From Candidatus Cloacimonadota bacterium (lineage in GTDB: Bacteria > Cloacimonadota > Cloacimonadia > Cloacimonadales > Cloacimonadaceae): a stretch of 64,000 nucleotides of DNA. The position numbers and the translations under genes are program-made. The DNA is taken from NCBI GenBank assembly GCA_012516855.1, contig JAAYWB010000066.1, forward strand, positions 1 through 64,000. Direction: 5' to 3'. The notes beneath the pieces were generated by a model. It worked only from the letters and a program-made list of their open reading frames with translations, was not told the DNA's origin and made no database searches. Of the stretch, positions 29,551 through 39,331 are shown one piece after another; position 1 is the stretch's first letter; every line of letters starts with the position of its first letter.

Positions 29551-30511
29551 GCTTGGGCGCAAATTGCTGTTGCTGCTTCTTCTCTGCCTAATTTTTACAA
29601 CCTTGGTTTGGGCTGACGAATCTGATGACCCAGATTCCCAGTCAACGTCTGCCTCAGATGAGTTTACAGAGGATATGCCGGAATATCCGGAAGCCTGGCC
29701 AAGCGAGGAACTGCCGGAGGGAATTGACCCCCTGGACGAGTACATCCACAGCCATTTTGCCCTGCGAGCCGTTGAAGGTTATTTCCACGGCTGGAACTTC
29801 CTGAAAAGGGACGCCAACCTCATCCCTGCCACGGATACCCTTCTGGCGCCATTTCTCGAGAAGCTGATGGAACTGCGTTCAGGACGTAGGAAACAGGTCA
29901 CCCTCTTCCAGTTTGGCGGCTCCCACATCAAGCCAGGCTGGTTCGCCGGGGCCACGGAAAAGGAGTTCAACCGGTGGCTGGCGGAATCAGCGGAAGAGGG
30001 CTTCTCCCCCACTCTAAAGTTCCATTACAAGGGCATCAACGGAGCCTCCTTCCGCAACCAGCTCAACAATCAGGAAATCTTTGACCTCTGCCGGAACCTC
30101 AAACCCGACCTCATAGTCATTTCCATGGGCACCAACGACGCCCAGGGAACTTACAGCGCCACCCGTTTTCGCACAGCCATAGACAATTTCATGACCAAAC
30201 TCTACAAATACAGCGGCGACGCCCTCATCCTCTTCACCCTGCCCCCGGATTCCTATAAAAACGGAGTCCCAAACGCCGATGTGGCCAAGGTTGGGGCAGA
30301 AATCGCCGCTTATGCCAAAGCCCACGGCCATGTTTGCTGGGATCTCCAGACGGTGATGGGCGGCCAGGGCTCCATGAGCAAATGGCGCTCCGGCGGAATT
30401 GCCGGCAAAGACATGGTGCATTTCAGCGCCCCGGGCTACCGTCTGCAGGGGCAGCTTTTTTTTGAAGCCCTCATGCGGGCTTACAAACATTACGCGGAGA
30501 ACCGTCCTTGA
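29543..30511 (+). CDS. Second SGNH hydrolase-like exported protein
   Basis: A 322-residue protein with a hydrophobic signal sequence (about 7-24) and an acidic, low-complexity segment (about 25-65). The SGNH fold has FGGSHIKPG with S127 as nucleophile, MGTND at 195-199 and DMVHFSAPG with D290 and H293. The first block reads GGSH rather than GDSH. The ATG at 29543 overlaps the previous stop by 8 bases. It pairs with the preceding SGNH gene and the following MBOAT gene, probably as the periplasmic half of an O-acetylation pathway. The polymer acted on is unknown. Confidence 0.8.
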   Translation: MTELGRKLLLLLLLCLIFTTLVWADESDDPDSQSTSASDEFTEDMPEYPEAWPSEELPEGIDPLDEYIHSHFALRAVEGYFHGWNFLKRDANLIPATDTLLAPFLEKLMELRSGRRKQVTLFQFGGSHIKPGWFAGATEKEFNRWLAESAEEGFSPTLKFHYKGINGASFRNQLNNQEIFDLCRNLKPDLIVISMGTNDAQGTYSATRFRTAIDNFMTKLYKYSGDALILFTLPPDSYKNGVPNADVAKVGAEIAAYAKAHGHVCWDLQTVMGGQGSMSKWRSGGIAGKDMVHFSAPGYRLQGQLFFEALMRAYKHYAENRP

Positions 30512-31998
30512 TCCTCGAAAGAATATTGCAAAGCCTGGTTTACGACCCCAAGAATCCGTTGATCTTCAACAGTAGCTTCTTCCTCTTTTTCTTTGCCGTC
30601 GTGATGCTCTTCTACCCCTTTGTGGTGAAGAAAATCAAGGTTCGCACCTGGTATTTGATGCTGGCCTCGCTCTACTTCTATTACAAGACCAGCGGCGTCT
30701 TTGTGCTGCTGCTTGTGATCACCGCCGGCATCAACTACCTCATCGGTTTTGGCCTGGAAAACTCCAAAAGCCAGGGCCGGCGAAGGCTGCTGATCGCACT
30801 CAGCGTGATTTGGAACCTCGGTTCCCTGGGCTATTACAAGTATTCCAATTTCCTCATCGATACGATAAACGGCCTTTTCGGAGGCAATCTGCCCGCCCTG
30901 GATATTTTCCTGCCCGTGGGGATATCCTTCTTCACCTTCCAAACGATGAGCTACACCCTGGACATATTCTACCGGAAACTGAAGCCTGTAAACAGCTTTG
31001 CCGATTTCCTCTTCTTCGTGTCCTTCTTCCCCCAGTTGGTGGCGGGGCCGATTCTCCGCGCTTCCTGGTTCATTCCCCAGATTAACAAACAACTCTCCCT
31101 GAACAAGGAACAGGTTGCCAAGGCCCTGCTGCTCATCTTCACCGGACTGGTGAAAAAAGGTGTCATTGCCGATTATATCAGCATTAACTTCGTTGACCGC
31201 GTTTTCGACAACCCTGCCCTTTATTCCGGACTGGAGAACCTTCTGGCCCTCTATGGCTATTCCCTGCAGGTCTATTGCGATTTCAGCGGATATTCGGATA
31301 TCGCCATCGGCCTGGCCACAATGATGGGTTTCGAGCTTCAGCCAAACTTCAATTCACCCTACCGCGCCTCATCCCTGGGCGATTTTTGGCGCCGCTGGCA
31401 TATATCTCTCAGCACCTGGCTGCGCGATTACCTCTATATCCCCCTTGGAGGCAGCCGCAAAGGGAAAGTGCGAACCTATGTGAACCTCATGATCACCATG
31501 GTGCTGGGCGGCCTCTGGCACGGCGCTTCCTGGAATTTCGTGCTTTGGGGCGCGCTCAACGGAGTTGGCCTCTGCATGGACAGATTCGTGCACAACATCT
31601 TCTGGCCCCGCTCCAAAGACAAAAGCGCCCCGCCGCGCCAAACCCCGCTTCTGCTCAAGATCCTGGGCATTCTCTTCACTTTTAACTTCATCACCTTCAC
31701 CCGGATATTCTTCCGCAGCCGCACTTTTGACGACGCCCTCACCATGATGGAGCGCATTTTTACAAACCTCAATCCGCGCTTGTTGTTCATCTGGCTTCAG
31801 GAGTACCAGGTGGTGGCAGCCCTCATCGCCATTGGCTATCTGCTCCACTGGCTGCCCAAGAAGTTCAAAACAGGCGTTGAAGGCTTTCTGCAAAAGAGCC
31901 CGGTGCCAGCCCAGGCCTTCTATCTGGCCGTGGTGATATGGGTTCTCTTCCAGTTCCGCTCCGCCGACATCCAGCCCTTCATCTATTTCCAGTTCTAA
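30508..31998 (+). CDS. MBOAT-family O-acyltransferase (AlgI-like)
   Basis: A 496-residue polytopic membrane protein of the MBOAT family, close in layout to AlgI and DltB. H298 in RRWHIS and the catalytic H338 in GLWHGASW are present, with the typical FPQLVAGPI and CDFSGYSDIAIG segments. It would pass acyl (probably acetyl) groups across the membrane to the SGNH partners. A TTG start at 30508 overlaps the previous stop as TTGA. It ends the plus-strand unit and faces SprA, which is convergent. Confidence 0.9.
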   Translation: MILERILQSLVYDPKNPLIFNSSFFLFFFAVVMLFYPFVVKKIKVRTWYLMLASLYFYYKTSGVFVLLLVITAGINYLIGFGLENSKSQGRRRLLIALSVIWNLGSLGYYKYSNFLIDTINGLFGGNLPALDIFLPVGISFFTFQTMSYTLDIFYRKLKPVNSFADFLFFVSFFPQLVAGPILRASWFIPQINKQLSLNKEQVAKALLLIFTGLVKKGVIADYISINFVDRVFDNPALYSGLENLLALYGYSLQVYCDFSGYSDIAIGLATMMGFELQPNFNSPYRASSLGDFWRRWHISLSTWLRDYLYIPLGGSRKGKVRTYVNLMITMVLGGLWHGASWNFVLWGALNGVGLCMDRFVHNIFWPRSKDKSAPPRQTPLLLKILGILFTFNFITFTRIFFRSRTFDDALTMMERIFTNLNPRLLFIWLQEYQVVAALIAIGYLLHWLPKKFKTGVEGFLQKSPVPAQAFYLAVVIWVLFQFRSADIQPFIYFQF

Positions 31999-32032
31999 GC
32001 CTTCTCCCTGCTAAAGATCGAGGCTTGACCTT

Positions 32033-32112
32033 CAGGCCGTTAAGGCCCTTTCTTTGGGCCCATAAACGCCTCACGCATGATACCCGCATTTGATGCGAGT
32101 ATTATACGAGGG
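32033..32112 (+). repeat. Dispersed structured intergenic repeat, copy A
   Basis: It starts with AGGCCGTTAAGGCCCTTT and continues to an inner hairpin CCCGCATTTGATGCGAG and a degenerate outer stem. The first module is identical over 18 bases to the minus strand of 51892-51909, and the hairpin part also aligns. It sits between convergent genes, so it may also help end transcription. Confidence 0.65.
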
Positions 32113-32184
32113 GTGTGAAAGTGGGATAGAATTGGGCGCTAAGGGTGAATCTGACAGGACAACAAAGGCCCGTGTCCGCTGGCT

Positions 32185-35100
32185 CTACAGATTGACTTCC
32201 ACCCAGACGCCGATGCGGAAAGTGCGCAGCCCGGTATCGCGTTTGTTGTCGGCTGTTTTTTCCCAGGCGCCGGTTAGTCCGCCCCGGATGTTGGCATCGA
32301 ACTGGTAGGTGGCGCTGGGGGTTATGGCGATGCGGGTGTTGTCCTGGTCAATCTGGGAGAGGGATTCGCGGCCGAAGGTCTCGTCGTATTTCTTTTCCCA
32401 GAGGAAGTTCAGGCTGGAGGTCAGTTCGTTTTTGATGTGGATCTTCTTCTTGGTGAAGGGCACTGTAAAGCCTCGACCGCTGCGGAAAGAATAGGACAGG
32501 TCGCCGTTTAGAGAATGCGTGAGGGAGGTTTTGATGATTTCGTAGGTATCCATGTCGGTGGTGTTTTCGCCGGTGGAGAGTGAATAGCTGAGGTTGGTGC
32601 TGAGGCTCTTTATGAAAGTGCCGGTGAAGCCCACCAAAGGATTGAGGGCGAGGGTGGCGGTTTCCTGTTTGGGTTTGTCCCAATCCAGATCGCCGTTGGC
32701 GCGGGTTGTGTATTGGAATCCGCTGTTGAGGCGGGCGTTGGTGAGTATCTTTCCCAGTCCGATCCAGTTCTGGAAATCCAGCAGGGAGACGGTAAAATCG
32801 GGGAAAGTGACGGCCACGGCCTGGTTGGATGCGTTGGAGCGGGTTTGGTCGAAGGACAGGGAATAGCGGAACACGCTGTCTATGGCGCGGGAAAAAGTGA
32901 CGCCGCTGGTCAGGGAAAGGGTGTTGTTGTCAGCCACGGAATCAAGGGAATCCTGGGGAACGCTGTTGGGAACGCCGAGCTGGAAGAGGAACGGGGGTGT
33001 TTCCTGCTTGCGGGAATAGCTTTGCACATAGGAATTCTGATAGGTGGCGGCCACGTTTTTTATTTTGGACAGGAAGTTAAGCGCGGCGTAAGGTAAATAG
33101 AACTTTTCGCGAGGCTTTTTTCCACCGCCGCCGGGTTTGTCGCCTTCCTTGGGTTTGTCTCCCTCGCCAATTTTATCCAAGTATTCCTGCTCTTTTAGTT
33201 TGTCATAGTATTCTTGTTCTTTCAGCTTGTCCAGGTATTCCTGCTCTTTCAGTTTGTCCAAGTAAGCTTGCTCATCGTCTTTCTTGCGCTGTTCTTCCTC
33301 CAGCAACTTCATCTTTTCCTCATCGCTGAGGCCTTCACTTTCCATTTCCTTTAGCTTGTCCAGGTAAGCCTGTTCTTCGTCTTTCTTTCGTTGCTCTTCC
33401 TCCAGCCGCTTCCTGTCTTCTTCGCTGAGGTCTTCCTTGGGTTCGTCTTTGGGCTTATCACCGATCCCTTCGCCAGGTTTGGATTCGCCGGAAGGAGGTT
33501 GGCTGGCCACTTTGGCATCGTGGGCTGATTTTACTTTGCCTGCCCATCTGGACAGGAGGTTGGAATTCATAAGGGTGAAATTGGCCCTTACGGTGCGGTT
33601 GGAACTGCCGTCGCTTTCGAAATAAGCTATCTGTCCGCTGGGGGTGTTCTGATAGTATTTGCGCTGCTGTTCATTAAAGCGGGAGGTGCCGCTCACGGTG
33701 AAGCTTAAAATATCCCGCAGGTAGGTGGGATTGTAGTTCAGGCCGAGGTCCTGAACGTATTTGGTGAGTTTTCCGATATTGAAGTTCTGCCAGAGCACCT
33801 CCTGGATGAGGTCTCGTTCTGAATTTAGGCGCAGGTTCAGGGCAATATCTGATGTGAGGCCCCAACTCACGTTGCTGTCGGTGGTGAAAACCCGGGTGGG
33901 CACTGTCTGGGCGCGGGGATGCCAGCCGTAAACTCCGTCACGGCGTTCCCAGTTCCAGCTAAGGGGATCGGTATTGTTAATGGTGAAGCTGTTGTTGAAA
34001 GTGGTAGGAAACCAACCCAAGCGGTAATCACGGAAGAGGCGGAAGCTGACCTTGTCGCTGGGCAGGCTGAGATTGTAGTTCAGGGTCCCGCGCCAGGTTA
34101 GGGTTGTGTCAGCCGCTGTGGGCGTGAAGCGGTAGGCTTTTTCGATGCGTCCGCTGAGGGATGTGCGGTAGATGGTATATTGGAGTATTTTGGACTTGGG
34201 CACCGTGCGCTGGCTGAAGCCGAAATCCGCTGAATAGAGCAGGGATTCGTTGCGCTGGCGGTTTTTATCGTTGGGATCGTCTATGTTTTCACGCAGGAGG
34301 TCTGAGTTGGCCTGGAACCGGGGTATTCCCAGAGTGTAATTGCGGGTTAGGCTGATAGGAATGTCCAGGCCCCAGGAGGCGGGAAACAGCTTGTTCAGGA
34401 AATAGCGGTTGTTGATGTTCAGGGTTTTTGCGCTGGTAAAGGTATTGGCGCGTCCGCGCTGTATGACTGTGTTGAAATTCTCGCTCTTGTCCTCATAATC
34501 TATGTCCAGTGAACTGAGGTCCGCGAATACTGAATTCAGTGACACGCGTTTGGCAATGCCGATATCTTCATAGGGCTCGGCTACCCTGAGGTCGTTGATG
34601 TAGAGGATACCTGTATAAGGTTGGGGCGCATGAACATCTAGAGGTGAATAAACTCCAAAATAGATGTCCCGGGCGTTGGTGAGCGTGGGCGCGCCGCGGA
34701 AGCTGTAAATTGTGTTTCCTTCAATTCTCTGGCCTGAGGTTTCTTCAGGGAATTCCTCCTTGAGGGAGGTCATGGCCTGGAGGTCGTAAACCAGCTCGAT
34801 CCAGGCATCGCGCTCCATCTTGGTGAGGTAAGGAAGCACCGGCACACGCTGGCGGATCTGGTAATAGTGCAGGCTGTCAGCACCAACGCGGAAAACCACA
34901 TCCAGTGAATCAGGATAGAAAGTGGCACCTTCGCGGGCCTCGGGATAGACCCAGAACTTAACTTTATTGTAGGAAAGCAGGTTGTAAGGATCGAAAAGCC
35001 TCTGGCGGAGCAGCACCTGATGGCCGGGCTGAAGGTTTTCCACTGCCAGGGTGAGCGCGGATTCGCTGGATTCGCGGCGCAGATCTATATAGAAGCTGCC

Positions 35101-38100
35101 TTCCGGGGAAACGTAGTGGGAGCTGTTCTTCTGGTTGTTCACTATGCCGGAGAGGTAGCTGGTGTTGTAGTTGTTGACCTGCACATCCGGGATGATCTGG
35201 CCTTCAAGGTTGCGCACGTAGAAATCCTCCCACTTGTTTCCAACTATGTTGAAGTCATAAATAAGCACCTTGGCTGGAAGGTTGGTTTCCATTATCAGAC
35301 GGCCGTAGGAAACCTTTTTAAGGGTGGGCGGAACACCGGCGGATGAGTTGTTCACCACTTCATAGATATTCGGATCTGTCAGTGGTACGCGGTAAAGCCG
35401 CCAGCCGTCCTCGTTCACGTTTTGGAGAAAGGTGGAATCGGAAAGGGCGAAGGAATAGCTGAAATAGCGGTCCAGGGTGTTCAGAACGCCGTTTCCGTCT
35501 AGGTCCTCAGTATCCAGCACCCGGTTGCCTTCGGTTCCGTTGATCTGGGGATAATCGCCATATTGGTCTATCTCGTTGCTGGCCAAGTCGTTGGGGTCAG
35601 CTCCCGGCTCACCGTGGAAGATGCCGTCAAGTCCGGTGTCCTCTTCCAGAGTGAGAACACCGTCGTTGTTTTTGTCCTCTGTGTTGAGCACATTTAAGCC
35701 GCCGAACTCGGTGTAGAAATCCTCATTGATGTCGCCCAGGTCAATTCGCAGAATGGGATTGGGCTGGGGGCCGCTGTCGCTTCCCACCAACTTAACCATC
35801 AGTTCGATGTATTTCTTCTGCGAGAAATCCAACTGATTGCCCAGGTATTTCATCACGCCGCCCCAACTCCAGAGGTCGGAATTGGGCACACCCAGATTGG
35901 CGGGAAAGACCTTCATTGCAAGCACGGTCACGTTTTCGCGTTTTTCTGCGTCTGTGAGCGTAGATGGGTCTTCCACTTGTTCGCGGCGGATGTTTTTGGG
36001 GTTATACCAGTTGGTGCGTCCTCGGGCCAGGGAGCTGTTGTAGGGCTTGCTGGCCTGGCTCCAGGAACCGATGGTGACGCCCATGGGATAGAAATCCATA
36101 ATGGATTCCATGTCATCCAGATAGGCTTCCTTACGCTTTTCGTTGGGGTCGCCGTAGATATTGGGAATGGTGTAGGCAATCTCGCCGGAGAAGGTGATGC
36201 GGCTTTCCGCTGTGGTGTTGATCAGCGGCAGGGCGTTCAGCCATCTGGTGATGAAAGCCGGCTTGAAGGTTAAAGTGCCATCGAGGTCTGCCATGTACAT
36301 TTCTATGTTTTCGCTGCCCACACGGGGACGGCGGTCGGCAACGTTTTCCGAGCGGTAGATGAAGGTGCCGCCAAGCTTTGCCCAGTCGGTTATGTTCCAG
36401 TCGGCCCTCACCCCGGCAAGTGATTTGCTGGACACCTCAAAAGCGCTGCGGTATTCATAATCGATCTCGATCTTGGCATCCGGGTCCTTGCCTGCCGTGG
36501 TGAGGAAGGTGATCCGGCCAAAATCGTAATCCACGATGTAGTCAACATTCTCCTTTTGCTCAAAGCCATTAACCTTGACTATCACGCTGCCCTTGAGGAT
36601 GCCGCCTTGGGCCAGGTCAACCGATTCGCGGCCGATCTTTCCTTTCACAGACATATAAAGACCGATGTCCAGATAGCTGACGCTTTCACCCTCTTCGGTA
36701 TAGACAATCCCGTCTCCCAAGGGTCGGAAAGGTTCCAAAAAAGGTATCACCACAAGGCCTGTGGTAAGGTTGACGGTGTTGTCGTCGCCATTGATGAGGC
36801 CGTCGCCGGTGCTGTCCATGCGCAAATAATCTGTATAGGTAACAATGTTAGGCGTGGCCAGCGAATCCGGCACCAGATAGTTGCGCGTGAGGTCCACGTT
36901 CATGGTATAGACGTTCAGGGTGAAGCCGTCGTTCTTGATGTTGGTCTTGTTCATGTTATAAACGTTTCGCATCTGGTAATGCCAAACGTTGTTGGGGTCG
37001 CCCGGATCGTATTCCTGATTGCGGCGGCGGATGACCTTGGCGTGCAGGATGCCGTCCTCGGCATCGCTGTTCAAAGGCACAGGAATCCCATCGCGGCGAA
37101 CATATTTCACTGCAATGGTATAGCGCCTGTCAATGGTCTTGTTCAGGCGGATTATCCCTGAATTGTAGTCTGTAACGTAGTCTGTGCCCTCGATCAGTTC
37201 ATCATAGTAAGGCGTGTAAAAGTCAGATTCGCTGAAATAGATGGGTTCGCCCTCGGCTGCCGCCACGTTGTTGGTGGTATTGGCGTCATCCAGATAAACC
37301 CTCACGCTGCCATTTTCGGGCAGGAGATTGGGGTTTTTAATGATCCACGCACCGGTGGGATCGGTCTTCACGGCGTTGTTCACCCAGCCCTGGGGCACGG
37401 TGTTGGATACCTCTGCCTGGGTGTAAAGGTCGTAAAGCTCGTAAGGGTCTTCCAGATAATACATAGTGCGGGGGGCGTAATCCCTGCTGCGGAAGACAGT
37501 GGAGTCAGCCTGGCTGGTCCCAACGTAGTTCTGGGTGTTTTTCTGGCCTTCCTCGGTGCTGGCGATGAGGGTTAAATCGAGGTCCTTGTATTTGAGCTTG
37601 GAAGTTACGCCAAAGAGGCCTTTGGAAGCGGTTGAATAGCTGATGTAGCGGGAGCCGGAGAGGGCGAGGGTGATGTTTCCGCCTTCGATGCTCTGGATAA
37701 GCTCGTCCTCGTTGCCAGTGTATTTGATGCTGATGTTGTTGGGATCAAATAGCTGTTCGTCCTGCTTGCTGTTGTATTTGAGGTTGACGCCGATCTTGTC
37801 ACCAATGGTGCCTGTAAGCCTCAGGTTGGTTTCCTGCTCCATCTTGATGTCCAGCTGCCCAGTATTCTCGGTCTCGTAGATGGCAACGTTCTTGCGTTTG
37901 GTGCTTCCCACCTCGATGGTGACTTTCTCTGTGCCATCCAGGTTAAGTTTTCCAGCCGAGGAGCCGAACACCTTCTGCACACTTTTGGGCACGGCGATGC
38001 TGGGGAGTTCCAGAACGTATTCCTTGATGAGGCCGGTGCTGGTGATCTGGGTTTGGGTAGATTGGGTACGGTAATTTTCGAACAGCGATTTGCGGAAGGC

Positions 38101-38418
38101 TTTGCTCTTGAGGTTGGCGAAATAACGGTCAAAGCTCAGGGTGTAGCCTGGCACCAGCTCATAGTTGCCGGCTTTGGTGGTGATCACCACCTTGCCCTGT
38201 TCAAAGTCGATAATCTCATCCTGGCTGGGCGCGAAGCTGCTGATGAACCAGGGGTTTTGTTTCAGGTAATTGTTGCCCCTGTATAGCTTGTAGATATCCA
38301 CCGTATTGTAAACCAGTGGATTGTAACCCTCGATCCAAAGGCGGGGATAGAACTCCGGGCTGGCGAAAAGCCCGGATACAGTTAAAAGGAGGCAGATCAG
38401 GACGAGGGGTTTTTTCAT
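32185..38418 (-). CDS. sprA: SprA-family T9SS outer-membrane translocon
   Basis: A 2077-residue protein with an N-terminal signal peptide (about 1-19). It matches the SprA/SOV family: a SprA N-terminal domain (TQTQITSTGLIKEY... through LRLTGTIGDKIGVNLKYNSKQDEQ near 150-220), a long barrel of alternating strands, calcium-loop-like segments (DKNNDGVLTLEED and DLDGNGVLNTLD near 920-980), and a final strand ending EVNL. SprA is the channel that exports T9SS cargo; the two sorted proteins upstream are likely cargo. Residues about 1647-1770 are a Glu/Lys-rich insertion with repeated EQEYLDKLK-type units. Length is a little below the 2400 of Flavobacterium SprA. PorV, PorU and GldKLMN are not in the window. 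Confidence 0.93.
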   Translation of the reverse strand: MKKPLVLICLLLTVSGLFASPEFYPRLWIEGYNPLVYNTVDIYKLYRGNNYLKQNPWFISSFAPSQDEIIDFEQGKVVITTKAGNYELVPGYTLSFDRYFANLKSKAFRKSLFENYRTQSTQTQITSTGLIKEYVLELPSIAVPKSVQKVFGSSAGKLNLDGTEKVTIEVGSTKRKNVAIYETENTGQLDIKMEQETNLRLTGTIGDKIGVNLKYNSKQDEQLFDPNNISIKYTGNEDELIQSIEGGNITLALSGSRYISYSTASKGLFGVTSKLKYKDLDLTLIASTEEGQKNTQNYVGTSQADSTVFRSRDYAPRTMYYLEDPYELYDLYTQAEVSNTVPQGWVNNAVKTDPTGAWIIKNPNLLPENGSVRVYLDDANTTNNVAAAEGEPIYFSESDFYTPYYDELIEGTDYVTDYNSGIIRLNKTIDRRYTIAVKYVRRDGIPVPLNSDAEDGILHAKVIRRRNQEYDPGDPNNVWHYQMRNVYNMNKTNIKNDGFTLNVYTMNVDLTRNYLVPDSLATPNIVTYTDYLRMDSTGDGLINGDDNTVNLTTGLVVIPFLEPFRPLGDGIVYTEEGESVSYLDIGLYMSVKGKIGRESVDLAQGGILKGSVIVKVNGFEQKENVDYIVDYDFGRITFLTTAGKDPDAKIEIDYEYRSAFEVSSKSLAGVRADWNITDWAKLGGTFIYRSENVADRRPRVGSENIEMYMADLDGTLTFKPAFITRWLNALPLINTTAESRITFSGEIAYTIPNIYGDPNEKRKEAYLDDMESIMDFYPMGVTIGSWSQASKPYNSSLARGRTNWYNPKNIRREQVEDPSTLTDAEKRENVTVLAMKVFPANLGVPNSDLWSWGGVMKYLGNQLDFSQKKYIELMVKLVGSDSGPQPNPILRIDLGDINEDFYTEFGGLNVLNTEDKNNDGVLTLEEDTGLDGIFHGEPGADPNDLASNEIDQYGDYPQINGTEGNRVLDTEDLDGNGVLNTLDRYFSYSFALSDSTFLQNVNEDGWRLYRVPLTDPNIYEVVNNSSAGVPPTLKKVSYGRLIMETNLPAKVLIYDFNIVGNKWEDFYVRNLEGQIIPDVQVNNYNTSYLSGIVNNQKNSSHYVSPEGSFYIDLRRESSESALTLAVENLQPGHQVLLRQRLFDPYNLLSYNKVKFWVYPEAREGATFYPDSLDVVFRVGADSLHYYQIRQRVPVLPYLTKMERDAWIELVYDLQAMTSLKEEFPEETSGQRIEGNTIYSFRGAPTLTNARDIYFGVYSPLDVHAPQPYTGILYINDLRVAEPYEDIGIAKRVSLNSVFADLSSLDIDYEDKSENFNTVIQRGRANTFTSAKTLNINNRYFLNKLFPASWGLDIPISLTRNYTLGIPRFQANSDLLRENIDDPNDKNRQRNESLLYSADFGFSQRTVPKSKILQYTIYRTSLSGRIEKAYRFTPTAADTTLTWRGTLNYNLSLPSDKVSFRLFRDYRLGWFPTTFNNSFTINNTDPLSWNWERRDGVYGWHPRAQTVPTRVFTTDSNVSWGLTSDIALNLRLNSERDLIQEVLWQNFNIGKLTKYVQDLGLNYNPTYLRDILSFTVSGTSRFNEQQRKYYQNTPSGQIAYFESDGSSNRTVRANFTLMNSNLLSRWAGKVKSAHDAKVASQPPSGESKPGEGIGDKPKDEPKEDLSEEDRKRLEEEQRKKDEEQAYLDKLKEMESEGLSDEEKMKLLEEEQRKKDDEQAYLDKLKEQEYLDKLKEQEYYDKLKEQEYLDKIGEGDKPKEGDKPGGGGKKPREKFYLPYAALNFLSKIKNVAATYQNSYVQSYSRKQETPPFLFQLGVPNSVPQDSLDSVADNNTLSLTSGVTFSRAIDSVFRYSLSFDQTRSNASNQAVAVTFPDFTVSLLDFQNWIGLGKILTNARLNSGFQYTTRANGDLDWDKPKQETATLALNPLVGFTGTFIKSLSTNLSYSLSTGENTTDMDTYEIIKTSLTHSLNGDLSYSFRSGRGFTVPFTKKKIHIKNELTSSLNFLWEKKYDETFGRESLSQIDQDNTRIAITPSATYQFDANIRGGLTGAWEKTADNKRDTGLRTFRIGVWVEVNL
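33180..33400 (-). repeat. Internal near-tandem repeats in sprA
   Basis: DNA encoding the Glu/Lys-rich segment contains several near-identical units of about 27-36 bases (coding DKLKEQEYL and EEEQRKKDEEQAYLDKLKE). The best-conserved units are at about 33180-33270, and a longer unit of the EEEQRKKD type occurs twice (about 33260-33310 and 33365-33415). This is a region likely to vary in copy number between strains. Confidence 0.7.
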
Positions 38419-38428
38419 GCGGTGTAAA

Positions 38429-39217
38429 TCAGTGACTGTTCTTCCAGGCCAGATGGATGCCGTCCAGGGTAAGTGTTTTGTCCACGATGTCTGCAGAGGG
38501 CACCAGCGGCTTTACCAAATCAGCAATTCCGCCGGTAAGGATCACGCGGATGTCCTTGTAATCGAAGTAGTGGAGTTTAACCTGCCTGACATAGTTTTCC
38601 AGCATGAAGGCGTGGCCATGAACTATCCCCGAAAGCAGGGCGTCACGGGTGTTTGTTCCCAGCAGCACTGCAGGCGCTGTGATCTCGATCGGGGATAGCA
38701 GGGCCGCTTTTTCAAAGAGTTGGGACGCTCCGGTTTTAAGCCCCGGCGCGATGGCGGTGCCCTCAAAACAGCCTTCCGCTGAGACCAACTGCACCTTGGT
38801 GGCTGTGCCAAGGTCCAGGATGAGGCAGGAAGATTGGTATTTCTGCCAGGCCCCGTAGGCATTGGCGATAAGGTCGGCGCCAACAAAGGAGGGATCCAGC
38901 ACCTTGTAGCTTAGCCCGGGAACGCTGAGAGCGTTTAGTTCCCAAACAGAGGCTTTCAGATATTTCTGAAAGAGGTGCTGCCAGATTCGGCTCAGTTCCG
39001 GAACCACGCTGGCAAGGGCGATCGAGCCGATGTATTCTTCACTGACGTCCGGCAACAGCGGCTTTAGCAACGCAAAATATTCATCTGCGGTGCGGCTACA
39101 AGTGCTGTGGAATCTAGCGAACCAAGTCATTTGGTCGCGTTGGTAGATACCACAGGTGATGTTCGTATTTCCGATGTCCACTACCAGAGTGGCTTTCTCG
39201 TCTCTGTTTGAGTGCAT
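38429..39217 (-). CDS. coaX: Type III pantothenate kinase
   Basis: A 262-residue ASKHA-fold kinase that phosphorylates pantothenate, the first step of CoA synthesis. DIGNTN (14-19), GADLIANAYGA, LDLGTATKV and the final TGGIADLV are the type III signatures, with the catalytic aspartate in VGAD. The ATG at 39217 is chosen over a GTG three codons upstream because GGAGA lies just before it. coaBC, acting two steps later, is elsewhere in the window. SprA begins 10 bases after its end. Confidence 0.93.
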   Translation of the reverse strand: MHSNRDEKATLVVDIGNTNITCGIYQRDQMTWFARFHSTCSRTADEYFALLKPLLPDVSEEYIGSIALASVVPELSRIWQHLFQKYLKASVWELNALSVPGLSYKVLDPSFVGADLIANAYGAWQKYQSSCLILDLGTATKVQLVSAEGCFEGTAIAPGLKTGASQLFEKAALLSPIEITAPAVLLGTNTRDALLSGIVHGHAFMLENYVRQVKLHYFDYKDIRVILTGGIADLVKPLVPSADIVDKTLTLDGIHLAWKNSH

Positions 39218-39279
39218 ATTCTCCACGCGTTGTATAGGTTTGGAAAAACAAAAAACAAGGACTGGTTCGCTTGGGAGAC

Positions 39280-39308
39280 TAGAATTGGCGTGGCTTGATT
39301 TGTGTCAA
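39280..39308 (-). promoter_or_regulatory. Candidate promoter of coaX
   Basis: TTGACA at 39303-39308 (minus strand), with AATTCTA about 16-17 bases downstream and about 60 bases before the coaX start. The -10 match is weak. Confidence 0.4.
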
Positions 39309-39331
39309 TATAATTTCAGCCCCCTGCTTCC

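Noticed and set aside
33180-33400. A CRISPR-like array suggested by regularly spaced similar units
   Set aside because: The units are contiguous, in frame, and code for a charged repeat within sprA; there are no unique spacers or cas genes.
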